Shown: positions 44,836 to 53,249, counted from the first letter of the stretch. The stretch is DNA of 64,000 bases from Burkholderiales bacterium 67-32 (GCA_001898625.1 MKUP01000012.1:248001-312000), one strand, 5' to 3'. Numbers and translations are program-made. The notes: a model not told the origin generated them from the letters alone.

Positions 44836-45651
44836 ATGCAGTCATTCGGAGTCGTGCGCGATGCGCGCAAGGTATTCCCCGCCAACGAACTGGGGGGGCG
44901 CGCCACGGAACCTCTGGTCGCGCTGGATAACGCCAGCTTCACCTTCGACCGGGGCGAGTTCGTCTCGCTGCTCGGTCCCAGCGGCTGCGGCAAGACCACG
45001 CTGCTGCGCATCGTGGCCGGCCTGATCTCCAAGACCTCGGGCAGCATCGTGGTCGATGGGCACGAGGTGACCGGACCCTATGGCGACTACGGTTTCGTGT
45101 TCCAGTCGCCGTCGCTCATGCCCTGGCGCAACGTGCTGGACAACGTGTTGTTCCCCATGGAAGTGCTCAAGCGGCGCACGCCCCGGGCCGTGGCGCGCGC
45201 GCACGAGCTGCTCGACCTGGTGGGGCTGGGCGGGTTCAGCCGCTCGCGGCCGCATCAGTTGTCCGGCGGCATGCAGCAGCGCGTGGCGCTGTGCCGCGCG
45301 CTCATCCATTCGCCCAAGCTGCTGCTGATGGACGAACCCTTCGGCGCGCTGGACGAACTCACCCGGCTCGACATGAACGATCTGCTGCTTCGCATCCGGG
45401 CCGAGACGCAGGCGTCCGTCCTGTTCGTCACCCACTCGATTTCCGAGGCCGTGTACCTGGCCGACAAGGTGTTGGTGTTCAGCCGCCGGCCCGCCCGCGT
45501 GGCGGCCGAGATCACGGTGTCGCTGCCGGCGCCGCGCACGCAGGCCTCGCGCTTCTCGGCTGAGTTCAGCGCCGCCGAGCGCAAGGCCTGCGAGGCCTTG
45601 GGCGTGCTGACCGCGCCCGCCTCGGCCGCCGTCCAGGAGCGTGCCGCATGA
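44836..45651 (+). CDS. ABC transporter ATP-binding protein (SsuB/TauB type)
   Basis: A 271-residue ABC ATPase: Walker A GPSGCGKTTLLR, Q-loop VFQSPSLMPWRNVLDN, signature LSGGMQQR, Walker B LLLMDEPFGALD and the switch histidine VTHSISEAV. The sequence is of the nitrate/sulfonate/taurine group, matching the NMT1-like binding protein. The coding frame continues upstream but homology starts near residue 10 of this call. It overlaps the permease gene by 4 bases (ATGA). Confidence 0.92.
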   Translation: MQSFGVVRDARKVFPANELGGRATEPLVALDNASFTFDRGEFVSLLGPSGCGKTTLLRIVAGLISKTSGSIVVDGHEVTGPYGDYGFVFQSPSLMPWRNVLDNVLFPMEVLKRRTPRAVARAHELLDLVGLGGFSRSRPHQLSGGMQQRVALCRALIHSPKLLLMDEPFGALDELTRLDMNDLLLRIRAETQASVLFVTHSISEAVYLADKVLVFSRRPARVAAEITVSLPAPRTQASRFSAEFSAAERKACEALGVLTAPASAAVQERAA

Positions 45652-46418
45652 ACCGTGCCACTGTGGAAAAACTCGTGTATCCGCTGCTGGGCGTGGTCCT
45701 GGTCATCGCGTTGTGGCACGCCGTCTGTGTCGCGTTGGACATGCCGGCGTCGGTGCTGCCCACGCCGGCCGAGGTGGGTGGCCAGATTGTCGCGCAGCGC
45801 GGGCTGTTGTGGTCGGAAGGGCTGGTCACGCTGGCGGAAACGGTATACGGCTTCCTGCTGGCCCTGGTGCTGGGCATTCCCATCGCCATCGTGATCACCG
45901 GGTCGCGCGTCATCAACCAGATGTTCTATCCGCTGCTGGTGGCGCTGCAGTCCGTGCCCAAGGTGGCGCTGGCGCCCATTCTGCTGGTGTGGCTGGGCAC
46001 GGGCCTGGAGTCCAAGCTGGCGATTGCCTGGCTGGTGGCTTTCTTCCCCATCATCGTCGATACCGTCGCGGGGCTGCGCGCCACGCCCAAGGAATTGCTG
46101 GAACTGGCGCACAGCCTGAAGGCATCGCGCGGCCAGATCTTCATGAAGATCCAGTTCCCCGCTGCCCTGCCCTTCGTCATCACCGGCGCCAAGGTGGCCG
46201 TGACCCTGGCGGTGATCGGCGCGGTCATCGGCGAATTCATCGGATCGAGCGACGGCCTGGGCTTCCTGCTGATGAGCGCCATGTCGCAGATCAACACGCC
46301 GCTGGCCTTCGCCGCCCTGTTCGCCTTGTCCGTGCTGGGCATAGGCGTGTACGTGGCGGTGGTCCTGATCGAGAAGCTGCTCTCGCCCTGGCTGCCGGTC
46401 GCCCCTTCTTCCCATTGA
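45648..46418 (+). CDS. ABC transporter permease (SsuC/TauC type)
   Basis: A 256-residue inner-membrane permease with about six hydrophobic segments and the cytoplasmic EAA-type loop (LELAHSLKASRGQIFMKIQFPAALPFVITGAKVA) that contacts the ATPase. LPTPAEVGGQIVAQRGLLWSEGLVTLAETVYGFLLALVLGIPI is typical of the sulfonate/nitrate group. Its start overlaps the ATPase stop. Together with the protein at 43642 it completes an importer. Confidence 0.92.
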   Translation: MNRATVEKLVYPLLGVVLVIALWHAVCVALDMPASVLPTPAEVGGQIVAQRGLLWSEGLVTLAETVYGFLLALVLGIPIAIVITGSRVINQMFYPLLVALQSVPKVALAPILLVWLGTGLESKLAIAWLVAFFPIIVDTVAGLRATPKELLELAHSLKASRGQIFMKIQFPAALPFVITGAKVAVTLAVIGAVIGEFIGSSDGLGFLLMSAMSQINTPLAFAALFALSVLGIGVYVAVVLIEKLLSPWLPVAPSSH

Positions 46419-46445
46419 ACGCACCCACCCCTGTCTGGAGACAGC

Positions 46446-46859
46446 ATGACCACGAAAGCAGGCAACACCCAACCCGCGATGCCCAACCTGGCGGAAATCC
46501 TCATCCAGTCGCAGGACATGCCCTGGCGCGAGAAGTCGCTGAAGGGGCTGCATGAAAAGATGCTCTGGCGCGACGAGGCCACGGGCGCGTCGATCGCGAT
46601 GATCCGCTTCGAGAAGGGCGTGGGCATCCCCTCCGAGCACCTGCATGCCTCCAACCAGTTCATGTACTGCCTGTCGGGCAGGTACGAGTACCTGTCGAGC
46701 GGCGTCACGCTTACGGCCGGCGCCTTCTACTGCAATCCCAAAGGCAACGTGCACGGGCCAACCGTGGCTCACGAGGAAACCATCGTCATCGAGATCTACG
46801 ACGGTCCCCACTATCCCCAGCGTCCGGACTGGTACGCCAGCGAACAGGACGCGCGCTGA
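46446..46859 (+). CDS. cupin domain protein
   Basis: A 137-residue single-cupin protein. The metal-binding motif is present as PSEHLHASNQFMYCLSGRYEYLS with a later GNVHGPTVAHEE. Cupins of this kind in aromatic pathways can be small dioxygenases, isomerases or decarboxylases; the sequence is like ChrR-type or acetylacetone-dioxygenase-type cupins but I cannot choose. It lies between the permease and a dehydrogenase with close spacing. Confidence 0.82.
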   Translation: MTTKAGNTQPAMPNLAEILIQSQDMPWREKSLKGLHEKMLWRDEATGASIAMIRFEKGVGIPSEHLHASNQFMYCLSGRYEYLSSGVTLTAGAFYCNPKGNVHGPTVAHEETIVIEIYDGPHYPQRPDWYASEQDAR

Positions 46860-46871
46860 GCGGAGACCGAC

Positions 46872-47915
46872 ATGGCTGATATCGCCCTCGATGCCGATGC
46901 CGTGCTGCGGCTGGCTGCCGCGCTGTTCGAGGCGCACGGCACCGCGCCGGACGACGCCCGGGAGTTGGCCGACATGCTGGTCAGCGCCGATCTCGAAGGG
47001 GTGGCCTCGCACGGCTGCGCGCTGATACCCATGTACCTGGAGCGCATCGTGGCGGGCAGCGTGCTGCCTTCCGCCCGCCCGCGGGTGGCCGAGGCGCATG
47101 GCGCGCTGATCGCGGTGGACGCGGGGCATGGCCTGGGCTCGGTCTCGTCCCGCTTCGCGGTGGCCGCCGCCGTCGAGGCGGCGCGCGAGCACGGGGTGGC
47201 GCTGGTCAGCGTGCGCCATGCCTTCCACTTCGGCGCGGGCGCTTACTGGGCGCGCAGGATCGCTGCGCAGGGCATGATAGGTTGCGCCTTTTCCAATACC
47301 CGGCCCCTCATGCCCGCGCCGGGCGGGGCCCAGCGGGTGGTCGGGAACAATCCGCTGTCGATCGCATTTCCGTCGGGTGGCGACCCGCTGGTGGTCGACA
47401 TGGCGACCAGCGCCAGCGCCATGGGCAAGATCCGCAACGCCGCCGCCCAGGGCAAGGCCATCCCCTCCGGCTGGGCCACCGACGACCAGGGCCACGACAC
47501 CACCGACCCGCAGGCGGCGATCGCCGGCATGCTGCTGCCCACCGGCGGACCCAAGGGCTTCGGCCTGGCGGTCGCCATCGACCTGCTGTGCGGCGCGCTG
47601 TCCGGCGGAGCGGTCGGCAAGGACGTGCGTCCGTTGTATGGCGATCCCGCCGTGCCCTATGACTGCGCGCACGCGTTCATCGCCATCGATGCCGCCCGCG
47701 CCAACGCCGGCCAGGGCATCGCCGCCCAGGTGGCCCGCTTCGCGCAGGACATCCGCGACAGCGCGCGGGCGCCGGGCGTCGACCGCATCCATGCGCCCGG
47801 CGACCTGGAGCGCGCGCGGCGGCAGGCCGCGCGGGGCCGCTGCGCCTTCGACGATGGGCTGGTCCGCAAACTGAATGCCCTGGCCGAACAGGCCGGGGTG
47901 CCGCAGCGGCTCTGA
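46872..47915 (+). CDS. malate/L-lactate/ureidoglycolate dehydrogenase family (Ldh2) protein
   Basis: A 347-residue NAD(P)-dependent 2-hydroxyacid dehydrogenase of the Ldh2 fold: MLVSADLEGVASHG at the substrate pocket, VSVRHAFHFGAGAYWARRIA, and GGAQRVVGNNPLSIAFP with DMATSASAMGKI binding NAD(P). It would oxidise or reduce a 2-hydroxy/2-oxo acid, fitting a product of ring cleavage. It is 12 bases after the cupin gene. Confidence 0.88.
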   Translation: MADIALDADAVLRLAAALFEAHGTAPDDARELADMLVSADLEGVASHGCALIPMYLERIVAGSVLPSARPRVAEAHGALIAVDAGHGLGSVSSRFAVAAAVEAAREHGVALVSVRHAFHFGAGAYWARRIAAQGMIGCAFSNTRPLMPAPGGAQRVVGNNPLSIAFPSGGDPLVVDMATSASAMGKIRNAAAQGKAIPSGWATDDQGHDTTDPQAAIAGMLLPTGGPKGFGLAVAIDLLCGALSGGAVGKDVRPLYGDPAVPYDCAHAFIAIDAARANAGQGIAAQVARFAQDIRDSARAPGVDRIHAPGDLERARRQAARGRCAFDDGLVRKLNALAEQAGVPQRL

Positions 47916-47940
47916 GCCCTGCCACGCAGAGGAACGGAAA

Positions 47941-48846
47941 ATGGCTGAACTACGCGTCGATCGTCTTCTGGGCTATGGGCTCGAGGTACCGGACCTGGCC
48001 GTGGCCGCGCATTTCTATTCGGCGTTCGGCCTGACGCCCGACAGCGCCGGACATCGGCTCGCGCTGACCAGCCGGGCCGGCGGGGCGCCCGAGATCGTGG
48101 CCATACCCGGCCGCGAGAAGCGGCTGCATCACCTGTCCTTCGCCGTGGCGCCCGATGACCTGGACCGCCACGCCGACCACCTGGCCAGGCTCGGCACGCC
48201 GTGCACGACGCCGCCCTTCGGCGCGCTGCGCGAGGGCCTGTGGTTCCAGGATCCGTGGGGACTGTGGCTGAACCTGGCGCCCGCCGCGCCGCTGCCGGCT
48301 ATCGCGGCGGCGGCAACGGGCCCACGCGTGGATCGACACTTGTGGCGGGAGCTGAACCGCGAGATCCGGCCCAACCGGCTGGGGCACATCCTGATGTTCA
48401 CCAGCGACTGGGAGAAGACCGAGGCCTATTACGCCCGCGCACTGGGGCTGCGCACCAGCGACCGCGCGGCCGGCAAGGTGGCGTTCATGGCGGGCGGCAC
48501 GGGGGTGCGCGACCATCACTGCTTCGGCCTGATCAACAGCACGCACCGCGGCTTCCAGCACGCGAGCTTCCACGTCGATTCGATCGACGACATCGGCTTC
48601 GGGGCCTTGCAGATGCACAAGGCCGGCTACCGCGAAGGTTTCGGCATCGGGCGCCATGCGCTGGCGTCCAACCTGTTCCACTACACGCGCGATCCCTGGG
48701 GAAGCTGGGTCGAATACTATGCCGACATGGACAAGATCAGCGAGTCCTGGGAAGCGCGAGACTGGAACGACCTGCCCTACATCTGGCCGGCCTGGGCGCC
48801 GGAGTTCTGGGGCAAGGAAATGAACGGCAACTTCGAACCGCGGTAG
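47941..48846 (+). CDS. two-domain extradiol-type ring-cleavage dioxygenase (VOC superfamily)
   Basis: A 301-residue two-domain VOC protein with the size and layout of type I extradiol catechol dioxygenases. The C-terminal domain keeps the 2-His-1-Glu iron ligands: His in RLGHILMFTSDWEKTEAYYARALGL, His in GFQHASFHVDSIDDIGF and Glu in DPWGSWVEYYADMD. The N-terminal domain is the inactive half. It would open a catechol made by the flavin monooxygenase of this cluster. Confidence 0.87.
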   Translation: MAELRVDRLLGYGLEVPDLAVAAHFYSAFGLTPDSAGHRLALTSRAGGAPEIVAIPGREKRLHHLSFAVAPDDLDRHADHLARLGTPCTTPPFGALREGLWFQDPWGLWLNLAPAAPLPAIAAAATGPRVDRHLWRELNREIRPNRLGHILMFTSDWEKTEAYYARALGLRTSDRAAGKVAFMAGGTGVRDHHCFGLINSTHRGFQHASFHVDSIDDIGFGALQMHKAGYREGFGIGRHALASNLFHYTRDPWGSWVEYYADMDKISESWEARDWNDLPYIWPAWAPEFWGKEMNGNFEPR

Positions 48847-48849
48847 GCC

Positions 48850-49725
48850 ATGGCGAACATAGACCTGGACGTGCACGCGCACCTGGCGCCCATCAATCCT
48901 GCGCGCCTGGCGGGCCTGCCGGGGGCGCGCTGGCTGGCGCAGGAAGGGGTGCTGGAACTGGATGGCCACCGCATCGGGCTGGCGGCGCTGTTCCGCCCCG
49001 AGCGCCTGCTGGCCTGGATGGACGAGCACGGTATCGGCCGCGCGCTGGTGTCCATACCACCGCCGCTCTACCGCCAGGAACTGGATGCCCCGCGCGCGCT
49101 GGAATGGGCTGGCTACGTGAACGACGAATTGCTGGCGCTGGGCGCCGCGCACGACCGTTTCGGCCCCATGCTGCATCTTCCGCTGGAACATCCCGGGCTG
49201 TTGGACGAGCTGTGCGCGCGTCATGAAAACGCCGCGTTCGAGGGCGTGGCGCTGGCGGCCGGCGGCCGGCCCGACATCCTTTACTCGTCGTCCGTCTACG
49301 AGCCCCTGTGGCGCTGGCTGGACCGCCGGCGCGCCTTCGTGTTCCTGCACCCCGGGGCATGCGGCGACGGTCGGCTGTCCAGCTTCTACCTGGAAAACCT
49401 GGTCGGCAACCCCTACGAAACCGCGGTGGCCGCCACCCATCTCGTGATGGCCGGCGTGCCGGCGCGCTTTCCCGGCATCCAGTTCTGCCTGGCGCATGCC
49501 GGCGGCGTCTTCGCTTCGCTGGTCGGGCGCCTGGAACGCGGATTCGACACCGACAGGCCGGGCGTGGACCAGGAAGTCGAGCGGCCGCTACAGGCCGCGC
49601 GCCGCTTCCAGGTCGATTGCATTGCCCATCATCCTTCCATGCTGCGGCTGGCCCGCGACGTGTTCGGCGAGCACAGCGTGCGCTTCGGGTCCGACTGGCC
49701 GTTCCCGATGGGCACCACGCCCTGA
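48850..49725 (+). CDS. ACMSD-like amidohydrolase, shortened C-terminus
   Basis: A 291-residue amidohydrolase of the ACMSD/2-amino-3-carboxymuconate decarboxylase-like group (metal-dependent decarboxylases or hydrolases). The His-x-His (DVHAHLAP), the histidine in FVFLHPGACG, LAHAGGVFASL and the terminal Asp of RFGSDWPFPMG are present. After that motif the protein ends in two residues, where relatives run on for roughly 30-40 residues. The stop is 4 bases from the convergent methyltransferase gene, so a recombination junction may have cut the C-terminal helix. It may still be active since the metal ligands remain. Confidence 0.85.
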   Translation: MANIDLDVHAHLAPINPARLAGLPGARWLAQEGVLELDGHRIGLAALFRPERLLAWMDEHGIGRALVSIPPPLYRQELDAPRALEWAGYVNDELLALGAAHDRFGPMLHLPLEHPGLLDELCARHENAAFEGVALAAGGRPDILYSSSVYEPLWRWLDRRRAFVFLHPGACGDGRLSSFYLENLVGNPYETAVAATHLVMAGVPARFPGIQFCLAHAGGVFASLVGRLERGFDTDRPGVDQEVERPLQAARRFQVDCIAHHPSMLRLARDVFGEHSVRFGSDWPFPMGTTP

Positions 49726-49729
49726 CCGC

Positions 49730-50509
49730 TCAGGTCGCCCGGACCAGGCAATATGCGGCGGTGTCGTAGGGAAGGGTTACGACGGCGTGGCCACGCAGCT
49801 CGGGCTCGGCCTCGATCAACGCCTGTAGCCGCTCGTCCACCCCGGCCCGCTGTTCCGGTGGCAGCGCCGAGATGAAACTGGTGGAGCGCACCCGGTTCAG
49901 GATGACGTCTTCCGGGGATCCGGTGTGGCCATTGGCATAGTGCCGCTCGTCCATGGGGCCGAAGCCCGGATGGGGAAAGGCCTGGCGCCAGGCGCCGGTG
50001 TAGTAGCGCGGCGCGTCGCCCTCGAATTCGTTGACGATGCGGTCGATCCCCGCCACCCACGGCACGCGTGCGTCGCGCATGTTCCAGACCAGCCCCAGCC
50101 GGCCCCCGGGCTTGAGCACGCGATGGATCTCGTCCAGGGCCTCGGCCGTGGCGAACCAGTGGAAGGCCTGCGCGCACACGACCGCATCGACGCTGGCGTC
50201 GGGCAGCGGGATGGCGTCGGCCGTGCCGACCAGCGGCCGGACCTCGGGATGGGCCGCGGCCAGCTTGTCCAGCATGGCGGCTACCGGTTCCACGGCGATC
50301 ACGCTGGCGTCCGTGGCAAGCAGGCGGGGCGTGAACTTGCCGGTGCCCGCGCCCAGGTCCAGCACGGTGGCGCCGGTGCCCAGGCCCAGCGTGTCGCGCA
50401 ACCACCCGGCGATTTCCGGCGGATAGTCGGGACGCCCGCGGACATAGGTGTCGGCCCCTTTGGTGTAGCCGTCGGCGGCCGAGTGATGGATGGAGGTCGT
50501 GCTGTCCAT
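49730..50509 (-). CDS. class I SAM-dependent methyltransferase
   Basis: A 259-residue methyltransferase of the UbiE/COQ5 type (Methyltransf_11): VLDLGAGTGKFTPRLL is the SAM-binding motif I, followed by VIAVEPVAAMLDKL, GTADAIPLPDASVDAVVCAQAFHWF and RVLKPGGRLGLVWN. The target is unknown. GGAGAGACCAC precedes ATG 50509. It does not belong to the aromatic cluster by strand or content. Confidence 0.88.
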   Translation of the reverse strand: MDSTTSIHHSAADGYTKGADTYVRGRPDYPPEIAGWLRDTLGLGTGATVLDLGAGTGKFTPRLLATDASVIAVEPVAAMLDKLAAAHPEVRPLVGTADAIPLPDASVDAVVCAQAFHWFATAEALDEIHRVLKPGGRLGLVWNMRDARVPWVAGIDRIVNEFEGDAPRYYTGAWRQAFPHPGFGPMDERHYANGHTGSPEDVILNRVRSTSFISALPPEQRAGVDERLQALIEAEPELRGHAVVTLPYDTAAYCLVRAT

Positions 50510-50577
50510 GTGGTCTCTCCAGTGAAGCGCGGGGGCGATCTGTTTTACCATGCGCGTTTGCCGGGCAAGGAGGCCGC

Positions 50578-50916
50578 ATGCAGGAAATCAACTGGGACGA
50601 CTTCATGAAGGTCGAGCTGCGCGTGGGCCGTGTCGTCAGCGCTGAGGTGTTCGCCCAGGCGCGCAAGCCGGCCTATGTGCTGCACGTGGATTTTGGCGAG
50701 GAACTGGGCGTGCGCAAGTCCAGCGCGCAGATCACGCATCATTACCAGCCGGACGAGCTGGTGGGCCGGCTGGTGGTGGCGGTGGTGAATTTCCCCCGCA
50801 AGCAGATCGGACCGTTGATGTCGGAGTGCCTCGTGACGGGCTTTCACGACGAGAACGGCCACGTCGCCCTGTGCGTGCCGGACAAGGACGTGCCGCCGGG
50901 TACGCGCCTGCTCTAG
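50578..50916 (+). CDS. csaA: tRNA-binding protein CsaA
   Basis: A 112-residue single-OB-fold protein of the CsaA family, related to the C-terminal domain of methionyl-tRNA synthetase. It shows FMKVELRVGRVVSAEVFAQARKPAYVLHVDFG, SSAQITHHYQPDELVGRLVVAVVNFPRKQIGPLMSECLVTGF. CsaA has been linked to chaperone-like and protein-secretion functions in Bacillus; its role here is not known. Its 3' end overlaps the convergent GNAT gene by 4 bases. Confidence 0.92.
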   Translation: MQEINWDDFMKVELRVGRVVSAEVFAQARKPAYVLHVDFGEELGVRKSSAQITHHYQPDELVGRLVVAVVNFPRKQIGPLMSECLVTGFHDENGHVALCVPDKDVPPGTRLL

Positions 50917-51470
50917 CTTGTCGTATTGCCGCGCCGCGCGAGCCATTCCTCGCGCGTGATCTCCCAGATCTCGCTGGGCAGCCGGCCCGACACGTAGCCA
51001 CGCTCCTCGGTGGCGACCATGCGCATGCCGCCGTGCGCCGAGATCCGGCTGGACGCGATGTTGGCGGTGGCCTTGGGCACGCGCAGCCTGGGCTTGTCCA
51101 GCACTTCGAACCAGTAGGCGGTGACCGCTACGGCGGCTTCCGTCATCAGGCCCTGGCCTTGCCATTCCGGCACGATCCAGAAGCCGCGGTTGTTGTCCGG
51201 GTCGTCCATCAGGCTGATCACGCCGATCAGCCGGTCGGGCTCTTGCCTGGGCCGCAGGCTCCAGTGCCATTCGCGGCCTTGCTCCATGGCCGGCAGCGCC
51301 GCATCGCGCAGGAACACGAACGCACCGTCTTCGGGATAGGGCCAGGGAACGCGGTCGGCCAGGAAGCGCACGATTTCCCAGCGGGCGAAGGCATGCTGGA
51401 TGGCCGGGGCATCGGCCAGGGTCAAGGGCCGCAGCAAGAGGCGCGGGGTGGCAAGGTCGGGAACGGGCAT
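50913..51470 (-). CDS. GNAT family N-acetyltransferase (RimJ/RimL type)
   Basis: A 185-residue acetyltransferase of the RimJ/RimL group: it begins LATPRLLLRPLTLADAPAI, has LIGVISLMDD and the acetyl-CoA-binding EWQGQGLMTEAAVAVTAYWFEVL. It would acetylate an amino group of a protein or small molecule; the substrate is unknown. Confidence 0.88.
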   Translation of the reverse strand: MPVPDLATPRLLLRPLTLADAPAIQHAFARWEIVRFLADRVPWPYPEDGAFVFLRDAALPAMEQGREWHWSLRPRQEPDRLIGVISLMDDPDNNRGFWIVPEWQGQGLMTEAAVAVTAYWFEVLDKPRLRVPKATANIASSRISAHGGMRMVATEERGYVSGRLPSEIWEITREEWLARRGNTTS

Positions 51471-51513
51471 CGAGGTATCCTGTCAGGCAGACATTCTGCC
51501 TTCCGAGACACCC

Positions 51514-51564
51514 ATGCCGCAACGCCTGCCCGTCGAACTCGCCAAGTGCTACCGATTAGTGTGA
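51514..51564 (+). pseudogene. 5' remnant of a flavin-reductase-like gene
   Basis: An ATG with GAGA upstream opens a 16-codon frame MPQRLPVELAKCYRLV followed by TGA. The peptide resembles the N-terminal end of flavin-reductase-domain proteins, where it continues into the flavin-binding part. Here it stops abruptly at sequence GTGTGAACAGGCCCTAG, then the IclR gene ends 7 bases later on the other strand. It looks like a gene cut by deletion or by loss of an inserted element. The family assignment rests on few residues. Confidence 0.4.
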
Positions 51565-51581
51565 ACAGGCCCTAGCCTTGC

Positions 51582-52415
51582 CTACTCCGCCTCGGGCTTC
51601 CAGCCCATGGACCGCGACACGCCCTGGGTTTCCTCGACCAGAGCCGCGGCGATCTCGGCGGCGCCGGGCACGATCGCCTGGCCCGGCGGTTCGCGGAAAA
51701 TCAGCGTGATGACGGTGGACAGCGCGCCCTGGTAGTCCAGGATGGGCGCGGCCAGGGCCGACAGGTTGTTGACGTAGTGGCCGTGGTTCTCGGCGTAGCC
51801 TCGCGCGCGTACGGCCTGTCTTGCCCGATCCAGGTCGGCGGCGGCCATGCGTTCGCCCCGCGCCTTGGCGCGCGCAACTTCCTTCTGGACGAAGGGCCTG
51901 GTGATGGCCGGCGGGAGGTGGGCCATGAAGGCGATGCCCGAGGCCGAGGTCAGGACCGGGAACACCGATCCCAGGCCGAGGTCGGTGCCGACCAGGAAGG
52001 TGCTGCGCTTGAGCCGTATGCAGGTCGGCCCCGATTCGCCCCATACGCACAGCAGGCCCGTCAGGTCGAAGCGCGTACAGATGCGATCCAGGGCCTGCGA
52101 GGCCAGCGTGAAGGCGTCGGTCTTGGCCATGGCCGACACGCCCCAGCGCAGCGCCTGCGGCCCCAGGCCGTAGTGGCCGGTGGCCGCGTCCTGCACCACC
52201 AGTCCCGACTTGGCGAAGCTGGTCAGGTAGCGGTGCGCCTGGCTGGCGGAGATGCCGGCGTCCCGGCCGATGTCGCGCAGCGGCAGCGAACCGGTGGCGG
52301 CCGAGAGCGCGTCGATCACCCGCACGCCCACTTCGACGGACTGGATGCCTTTTTTCTCGCGCACGGCGGGCGCTGCGGCATTTTTCTGCGGTTTCGGCGC
52401 GGGCATGCGGGGCAC
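51582..52415 (-). CDS. IclR family transcriptional regulator
   Basis: A 277-residue IclR regulator with a basic, proline-rich N-terminal tail of about 25 residues, then a winged helix (SVEVGVRVIDALSAATGSLPLRDIGRDAGISASQAHRYLTSFAKSGLVVQ) and the effector domain (AAPILDYQGALSTVITLIFR). It follows the racemase-like gene by 18 bases and is probably cotranscribed with it. Confidence 0.9.
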   Translation of the reverse strand: MPRMPAPKPQKNAAAPAVREKKGIQSVEVGVRVIDALSAATGSLPLRDIGRDAGISASQAHRYLTSFAKSGLVVQDAATGHYGLGPQALRWGVSAMAKTDAFTLASQALDRICTRFDLTGLLCVWGESGPTCIRLKRSTFLVGTDLGLGSVFPVLTSASGIAFMAHLPPAITRPFVQKEVARAKARGERMAAADLDRARQAVRARGYAENHGHYVNNLSALAAPILDYQGALSTVITLIFREPPGQAIVPGAAEIAAALVEETQGVSRSMGWKPEAE

Positions 52416-52433
52416 CTGTAGGACGGGAAGCGG

Positions 52434-53144
52434 TCAGGACGGCGTTGCCAAGGCCAGCTCGACCGCCGCCTCGGCATGCAGCCGGGTGGTGTCGTAGCAG
52501 GCAAGTGGCGCTGGCGCGCCGTCCAGCAGCAGCGGCAGCTCGGTACATCCGACGACGACAGCCTGCAGGCCGGCGAGCCGCATTCTATCAATGACCGCCA
52601 GCACGCGCCGGCGGGAACCGGCGTCGATGCGGCCGTGTGTCAGTTCGTCCACGATGATGGCGTCCAGCATCGCGCAGTCCGCGGCGTCGGGCGGGACCAG
52701 CTCGATGCCGTGATGGATCTGGTACCAGTCCCGGTAGAACCCCGGGGCGGTGACATGGCGGGTCCCGATCAGGCCGGCGCGTTGCAGGCCGGCGGCCCGC
52801 AGCGCGCCGGCCGTGGGCGTGCCGATGTGCAGCAGGGGCAGTCCCGCCGAGCGCTGGACTTCATCGGCGAAGCGATGGGCGGTGTTGGCCGTGAGCAGGA
52901 AGAAGTCGGCGCCGGCCCGGGCCAGCCGCTGGCCGGCCTGGGCGATGGCGCCGGCGACCTCGTCCCAGCGGCCGCCGGCCCCGGCCTGGAGCAGCGGTTC
53001 GAAGTCCAGCGTGACGAGGATGCTCGCGGCGTTGTGGTGGCCGCCCGCGCGGCGCTGCATGGTTTCGTTCACCAGCCGGTAGTAAAGGGCGGACGACTCC
53101 CAGCTCATGCCCCCCACGAGTCCGATCAAGCGTGTCTGGGCCAT
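52434..53144 (-). CDS. aspartate/glutamate racemase family protein with a missing catalytic residue
   Basis: A 236-residue protein of the Asp/Glu racemase family closest in sequence style to E. coli YgeA (LIGLVGGMSWESSALYYRLVNE). Canonical members have two catalytic cysteines, and YgeA is reported to have a threonine and a cysteine. Here the second (VVVGCTELPLL) is kept, but the first position, normally Cys/Thr-Asn-Thr, is Ala86 in LLTANTAH. Two-base racemisation is therefore unlikely unless another residue replaces it. The start at 53144 is 9 bases after AGGAGG. The VOC gene at 53250 diverges. Confidence 0.88.
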   Translation of the reverse strand: MAQTRLIGLVGGMSWESSALYYRLVNETMQRRAGGHHNAASILVTLDFEPLLQAGAGGRWDEVAGAIAQAGQRLARAGADFFLLTANTAHRFADEVQRSAGLPLLHIGTPTAGALRAAGLQRAGLIGTRHVTAPGFYRDWYQIHHGIELVPPDAADCAMLDAIIVDELTHGRIDAGSRRRVLAVIDRMRLAGLQAVVVGCTELPLLLDGAPAPLACYDTTRLHAEAAVELALATPS

Positions 53145-53205
53145 GGTCGTGGTCCTCCTGGTCATGGCTGGAATCCGAAGTCGGATGTCGTTGTACTATG
53201 AGAAA

Positions 53206-53223
53206 TGTATTGGACAATATACA
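53206..53223. promoter_or_regulatory. imperfect inverted repeat TGTAT-N8-ATACA
   Basis: TGTAT (53206-53210) and ATACA (53219-53223) flank 8 bases, in the 105-base gap between the divergent racemase-like and VOC genes, 27 bases before the VOC start. The gap is AT-rich. It could be an operator for either gene. Confidence 0.4.
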
Positions 53224-53249
53224 AAAAAACAAGGCAGGAACAGGAATCG

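Noticed and set aside
45255-47792. 845-codon minus-strand frame across the ABC permease, cupin and dehydrogenase genes
   Set aside because: Antisense to three well-supported genes, no family resemblance.
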